From Marinosulfonomonas sp. (GTDB lineage: Bacteria; Pseudomonadota; Alphaproteobacteria; Rhodobacterales; Rhodobacteraceae), in the NCBI GenBank assembly GCA_015488685.1, contig WFNH01000021.1, positions 1 through 44,705 on the forward strand: a stretch of 44,705 bases of DNA. The letters run 5' to 3'. A program made the position numbers and the translations under genes. The notes beneath the pieces were generated by a model. It ran no database searches. It was not told the origin of the DNA and was given only the letters and a program-made list of their open reading frames with translations. The first letter of the stretch is position 1. The number at the start of each line of letters is the position of its first letter. Positions 41,574-44,705 of the stretch are shown piece by piece.

Positions 41574-42404
41574 ATGGAAAACGATTACCACTACGGCGTG
41601 ATCAAACGCGCGATTGAAACAATTGATGCCGCTGGCGGGCGCAATATGTCGCTGGAGCAGTTGGCGGGTGAACTACAAATGAGCCCCGCCCATTTCCAGC
41701 GCGTCTTTTCCCGCTGGGTCGGCACATCCCCCAAACGCCTGCAACAATATCTGACGCTGGGCTATGCCAAGACCCTGTTGCACGACCATTTCACCACCCT
41801 GCAAGCGGCCGATACTGTCGGCCTGTCCGGCAGCAGCCGCCTGCATGATCTGTTCCTGCGGTGGGAGGCGATGAGCCCCGGCGAGTTCGCCCGCAAGGGC
41901 GACGGGCTGACCATCCGCTATGGCTGGTTCGACAGCCCCTTTGGCGAAACGTTGGTGATGGGCACCGACAAGGGGCTGTGTGGACTCGCCTTTGCCGCCG
42001 AAACAGGGCGCGATGTGGCGATGGTGGATATGCAATCGCGTTGGCCCAAAGCCACGTTTACACATGACGCCGCACCGCTGGCTGGGTGGGTGAACGCCGC
42101 GTTCGGGCAATCGGGGCAGGCCGACCTGCACCTGATCGGCGCCCCCTTCCAGATCAAGGTGTGGGAGGCCTTGCTGGCCATCCCTACTGGCCACGTCACC
42201 ACCTATTCCGAAATCGCCAGCTGCGTTGGCGCCCCACGGGCCGCCCGCGCGGTCGGAACGGCGGTGGGGCGAAACCCTGTCAGCTGGCTAATTCCATGCC
42301 ACCGTGCCTTGCGCAAATCCGGCGGTTTGGGCGGGTATCACTGGGGCATACCGGTTAAACGGGCAATGCTGGCATGGGAAGGGATCCGTTCGGAAACCGC
42401 CTGA
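41574..42404 (+). CDS. AraC-HTH / O6-methylguanine methyltransferase fusion (Ada-like, lacks N-terminal zinc domain)
   Basis: 276 aa. An AraC-type helix-turn-helix (about 25-105; LAGELQMSPAHFQRVFSRWVG, YLTLGYAKTLL) is joined to a methyltransferase domain with the active-site PCHR motif (Cys242 in WLIPCHRALRKSGGLGG) and YSEIASCVGAPRAARAVG. The zinc-binding domain that Ada uses to take methyl groups from phosphotriesters is absent, so activation by that route is not possible in the usual way. ATG 41574 (MENDYHYGVI) is my choice; ATGs at 41556 and 41523 are in frame but add non-conserved sequence, and none has a clear ribosome site. Confidence 0.85.
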   Translation: MENDYHYGVIKRAIETIDAAGGRNMSLEQLAGELQMSPAHFQRVFSRWVGTSPKRLQQYLTLGYAKTLLHDHFTTLQAADTVGLSGSSRLHDLFLRWEAMSPGEFARKGDGLTIRYGWFDSPFGETLVMGTDKGLCGLAFAAETGRDVAMVDMQSRWPKATFTHDAAPLAGWVNAAFGQSGQADLHLIGAPFQIKVWEALLAIPTGHVTTYSEIASCVGAPRAARAVGTAVGRNPVSWLIPCHRALRKSGGLGGYHWGIPVKRAMLAWEGIRSETA

Positions 42405-42517
42405 TTGGAGTTTTTTGGCGGTTTCCAGCCTAGTTTAACGGTTGATATTCGATAACAACGCCCAATATTGTATGTGTGACCCGTCACAGAACGGCAATAT
42501 TGAGTGAGGCAGATACT

Positions 42518-43174
42518 ATGAAATTCAAAACACCTATTCTTCTTCTGGCTGCAGGCAGTTTTGCCCTGGCCGGTTGTATGGACCCCGGTCCGGAACCCAA
42601 GAACGGTAATTCCCGCGCCCAGAACGGTGCGTTGATAGGCGCAGGTATCGGTGCCTTGTTAGGGGCCACCCACGAAAGCGGCAGCGATCGTGTCAAAAAC
42701 ACTGTCCTTGGCGCAGCCATCGGGGCTGGCGTTGGCGGAATCATCGGCAACGAGCTGGATAAACAGGCCGCGGAACTGCGCGGCAGCATGAGCAACGACG
42801 TTAAAATCGTAAACGCTGGCGACCGGTTGGTTGTGACCATGCCGCAGGACATCCTGTTTGACGTGGACAGCACTTATGTGCGCCCCGATCTGCGCAGTGA
42901 TCTTGGCAAACTGGCTGCGAATTTGCAGAAATACCCAAACACCACAGTTGATGTTATCGGTCATACCGACAACACGGGTGCTGCATCCTATAACCAGAAT
43001 CTGTCATCGCGTCGCGCCAGTGCGGTTGCGTCGGTGCTGATCAATTCCGGCGTTAGATCGTCGCGCGTGCGCTCTTATGGGCGTGGCGAGGATGAACCGA
43101 TTGCAACCAATCTGACACCAGAAGGACGCCATCAGAACCGCCGCGTTGAAATTGTGATCCGTCCGGTTCGCTAA
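42518..43174 (+). CDS. OmpA-family lipoprotein (YiaD-like)
   Basis: 218 aa. Signal and lipobox MKFKTPILLLAAGSFALAGC make Cys20 the lipidation site. Two glycine-zipper stretches (GALIGAGIGALLGA, AAIGAGVGGIIGNELD) precede an OmpA C-terminal domain (about 105-215) with DILFDVDSTYVRPD, VIGHTDNTGAASYN, LSSRRASAVASVL and HQNRRVEIVI. It should sit in the outer membrane and bind peptidoglycan. The signal peptide fixes the start at 42518. Monocistronic: a terminator follows at 43198-43228. Confidence 0.92.
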   Translation: MKFKTPILLLAAGSFALAGCMDPGPEPKNGNSRAQNGALIGAGIGALLGATHESGSDRVKNTVLGAAIGAGVGGIIGNELDKQAAELRGSMSNDVKIVNAGDRLVVTMPQDILFDVDSTYVRPDLRSDLGKLAANLQKYPNTTVDVIGHTDNTGAASYNQNLSSRRASAVASVLINSGVRSSRVRSYGRGEDEPIATNLTPEGRHQNRRVEIVIRPVR

Positions 43175-43197
43175 CCCGCGTTTCTTGCAAATAATCC

Positions 43198-43228
43198 AAA
43201 GGCCAGACCATCGCGTCTGGCCTTTTTT
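43198..43228 (+). terminator. Rho-independent terminator of the OmpA lipoprotein gene
   Basis: GGCCAGAC pairs with GTCTGGCC around a six-base loop (CATCGC), with AAA before and TTTTTT after, 24 nt past the stop codon. Confidence 0.92.
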
Positions 43229-43282
43229 GTTGTCCTTGCTGTATTGCAATCATATGCTTAACCAGTTTTCAAAGGATGCCGT

Positions 43283-44053
43283 ATGCCCTTTCAACCCGTC
43301 CAGTCCGAGAAGCTGTCCCAATCCGTGGTGCGCCAGATCGAGCAACTGATCCTGCGCGGTATCCTGCGCCCCGGCGAACGCCTGCCCTCGGAACGCGAGC
43401 TGAGCGACAAGATGGGCGTTTCGCGCCCTTCCTTACGCGAAGCGGTGGCAGAACTGCAAACCCGTGGCCTGCTGGAAAGCCGTGCCGGAGCGGGGATTTT
43501 CGTATCCGACGCCTTGGGCAGCACCTTCCCTCCGGCCCTGTCGCAACTGTTCGCCACCCATGACGAAGCGGTGTTCGATTATCTGGATTTTCGCCGCGAC
43601 ATGGAAGGGCTGGCGGGTGAACGTGCCGCGCGTCTGGGATCAGATACCGATTTGCAAGTGATTAACCGGGTCTTCCTGAAAATGGAAGCCGCCCACCCCA
43701 AACGCAATCCGACCGAGGAGGCAGCGCTTGACGCCGAATTCCACCTGGCGATTGTCGAGGCCAGCCATAATGTGATCATGCTGCATATGATGCGGTCAAT
43801 GTTCGATCTGCTGCGCGAAGGGGTGTTTTATAACCGTAAGGTGATGTTCAAACAGCGCACCACCCGCAGTGCCCTGCTGGACCAGCACCGCGCCATCAAC
43901 ACCGCCCTGCTGGCCCGCGATCCGTCAGGCACCCGCGCCGCAATCGAGGCCCATCTGGATTACGTTGGCGCGGCCCTTAGCGATCAGCAAAAGGCCGACC
44001 ATAACGAAGCCGTCGCGCGCCTGCGCCTGCAACAGGAACAGACACGTGGTTAG
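43283..44053 (+). CDS. FadR-subfamily GntR transcriptional regulator (PdhR/LldR/GlcC type)
   Basis: 256 aa. The winged helix (about 8-75: ILRPGERLPSERELSDKMGV, SRPSLREAVAELQTRGLLES) is followed by an FCD effector domain (about 100-235; DAEFHLAIVEASHNVIMLHMM holds the metal/effector Asp and His). PdhR, LldR and GlcC of this subfamily sense pyruvate, lactate or glycolate. The start ATG at 43283 has AAAGGATG just upstream. A matching operator (ATTGGT half-sites) is in the glcD promoter at 21434-21458, 22 kb away, so it is a candidate regulator of the glc operon; the local neighbour (convergent EamA gene) gives no hint. Confidence 0.9.
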   Translation: MPFQPVQSEKLSQSVVRQIEQLILRGILRPGERLPSERELSDKMGVSRPSLREAVAELQTRGLLESRAGAGIFVSDALGSTFPPALSQLFATHDEAVFDYLDFRRDMEGLAGERAARLGSDTDLQVINRVFLKMEAAHPKRNPTEEAALDAEFHLAIVEASHNVIMLHMMRSMFDLLREGVFYNRKVMFKQRTTRSALLDQHRAINTALLARDPSGTRAAIEAHLDYVGAALSDQQKADHNEAVARLRLQQEQTRG

Positions 44054-44055
44054 AA

Positions 44056-44095
44056 TGCCTGCGGCGCAGGTATTTAGGAAAAGAAGAAGGGGGGG
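44056..44095 (+). repeat. Intergenic hairpin-plus-ATTT repeat, copy C
   Basis: CCTGC-GGC-GCAGG hairpin (44058-44070), then TATTTAGGAAAAGAAGAAGG. It fills the space between the GntR stop and the convergent EamA stop. Same layout as copies at 70-108 and 19922-19978, and typical of short intergenic elements I associate with this family. The A/G-rich tail reads as a pyrimidine tract on the minus strand, so it might terminate the minus-strand gene. Confidence 0.55.
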
Positions 44096-44705
44096 TTAGC
44101 CCCTTGCTTCGCGACCCAGCAAATAGAGCGATGCGCCGACAATCAGGAAGGTGCCGATCCACATGGCACCAGCCGGCAAGAAGCCGAACACGGCCCAGCC
44201 CAGCAGCACATTGAACGGCAGTTTCACATGGTCGAACGGTTGTAGATAGGCCGCATCGGCCACGCTGTAGGCTTTGACCAGCACATAGTTGGCCGCCGCC
44301 GTCAGCACCCCCGTTGCCACAATCAGCCACATGGAATCGCTGGTGGTGATGGCAAAGCCGCTTTTCACCGCCAGAACCGCATTGATCGGGGTCAGCAGGA
44401 TCAGCAAATACAGGGTCAGCGAATCCGCTGTTTCGGTGCGGGTCAGAACCTTGGTGACAAGGGATGACATCGCCCACAGGAACGACGCGCCCACCGGCAA
44501 CAAAGCGGCCCAGCTAAAGGCGTCCGACCACGGCGAAAGGATGATCATGCCACCGACAAAACCGACAAACACCGCCGCCCAACGCTCAACCCCGACGCTT
44601 TCACCCAGCATCAGCCGCGCGCCGATTGTGACAAAGAACGGCGAGGTCATGATCAGCGCAATCGCCTGCCAGATCGGCACATAGGCCAGCCCCGAAACCC
44701 ACATC
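44096..44705 (-). CDS. EamA/DMT-family transporter, 5' part missing at window edge
   Basis: The C-terminal 202 residues or so of an EamA permease; the N-terminus lies beyond the right edge. Helices are visible (IWQAIALIMTSPFFVTIGARL, WAAVFVGFVGGMIILSPW, WAALLPVGASFLWAMSSLV, LYLLILLTPINAVLAV, LIVATGVLTAAANYVLVK, FLIVGASLYLLGREARG), with the LGESVGVERWAAVFVGFVGG link typical of the first EamA repeat. Function as exporter is general to the family; substrate unknown. It converges with the GntR gene. Confidence 0.85.
   Translation of the reverse strand, partial: MWVSGLAYVPIWQAIALIMTSPFFVTIGARLMLGESVGVERWAAVFVGFVGGMIILSPWSDAFSWAALLPVGASFLWAMSSLVTKVLTRTETADSLTLYLLILLTPINAVLAVKSGFAITTSDSMWLIVATGVLTAAANYVLVKAYSVADAAYLQPFDHVKLPFNVLLGWAVFGFLPAGAMWIGTFLIVGASLYLLGREARG

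Overview
The window looks like chromosome of an alphaproteobacterium of the Rhodobacteraceae (Roseobacter group). The reasons are the gene repertoire (glnK-amtB, glcD-glcE-glcF, moxR-DUF58-BatA/DUF4159, a GT14 glycosyltransferase next to a type 2 sulfotransferase, a CHCC zinc-finger protein beside polA), the GC-rich coding DNA with short spacers, and short intergenic repeats of a kind I associate with this family. I see no tRNA, rRNA, CRISPR array, transposase, phage gene or plasmid origin. The assignment is inference from content, not from a search.

Layout. 1-2560: a partial gene, a Tat-type thioredoxin with a CcdA-like transporter, an EamA permease and an HU protein. 2.7-6.0 kb: AMP nucleosidase and adenine deaminase as overlapping genes (AMP to adenine to hypoxanthine). 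6.1-8.35 kb: a class A PBP with a very basic tail. 8.6-10.3 kb: glnK-amtB for ammonium sensing and uptake. 10.4-12.0 kb: an F420-reductase-like oxidoreductase divergent from a LysR regulator. 12.0-14.1 kb: class I aminotransferase plus 3-mercaptopyruvate sulfurtransferase, overlapping, a plausible cysteine-catabolic pair. 14.2-17.1 kb: a small glycine-rich membrane protein, an Hsp20 chaperone with a candidate heat-shock promoter, and two tandem secreted trypsin-like proteases. 17.2-21.4 kb: glycolate oxidase genes glcD, glcE and glcF with a low-GC four-helix membrane protein gene embedded between glcE and glcF, preceded by a palindromic FadR/PdhR-like operator. 21.5-24.2 kb: a DUF599 membrane protein, a small secreted protein, and two low-GC paralogous secreted proteins of unknown function.

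24.3-31.1 kb is a tightly overlapping four-gene operon (moxR, DUF58, BatA/DUF4159 fusion, VWA-like membrane protein). 31.1-32.5 kb holds a DUF1285 protein and hydroxypyruvate isomerase, 32.5-35.6 kb polA and a small zinc-finger protein. 35.8-39.9 kb is a surface-glycan neighbourhood (GT87-like membrane glycosyltransferase, HIT hydrolase, GT14 protein, sulfotransferase). 39.9-42.4 kb holds a PfkB-type (probable adenosine) kinase overlapping endonuclease III, divergent from an AraC-methyltransferase DNA-repair fusion. 42.5-44.7 kb holds an OmpA-family lipoprotein, a FadR-type GntR regulator and a partial EamA permease.

Themes: C2 metabolism (glycolate oxidase, hydroxypyruvate isomerase, a FadR/PdhR-type regulator), purine salvage (AMP nucleosidase, adenine deaminase, adenosine kinase), DNA repair (polA, nth, methyltransferase fusion), and envelope functions. 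The most promising novelty is the extra membrane gene inside the glycolate oxidase operon with the operator in front of it; next are the two uncharacterised paralogous secreted proteins and the dispersed hairpin-plus-ATTT repeats. Start codons were adjusted from the longest frames wherever a ribosome binding site, signal peptide or family length argued for it; these choices are stated per gene.
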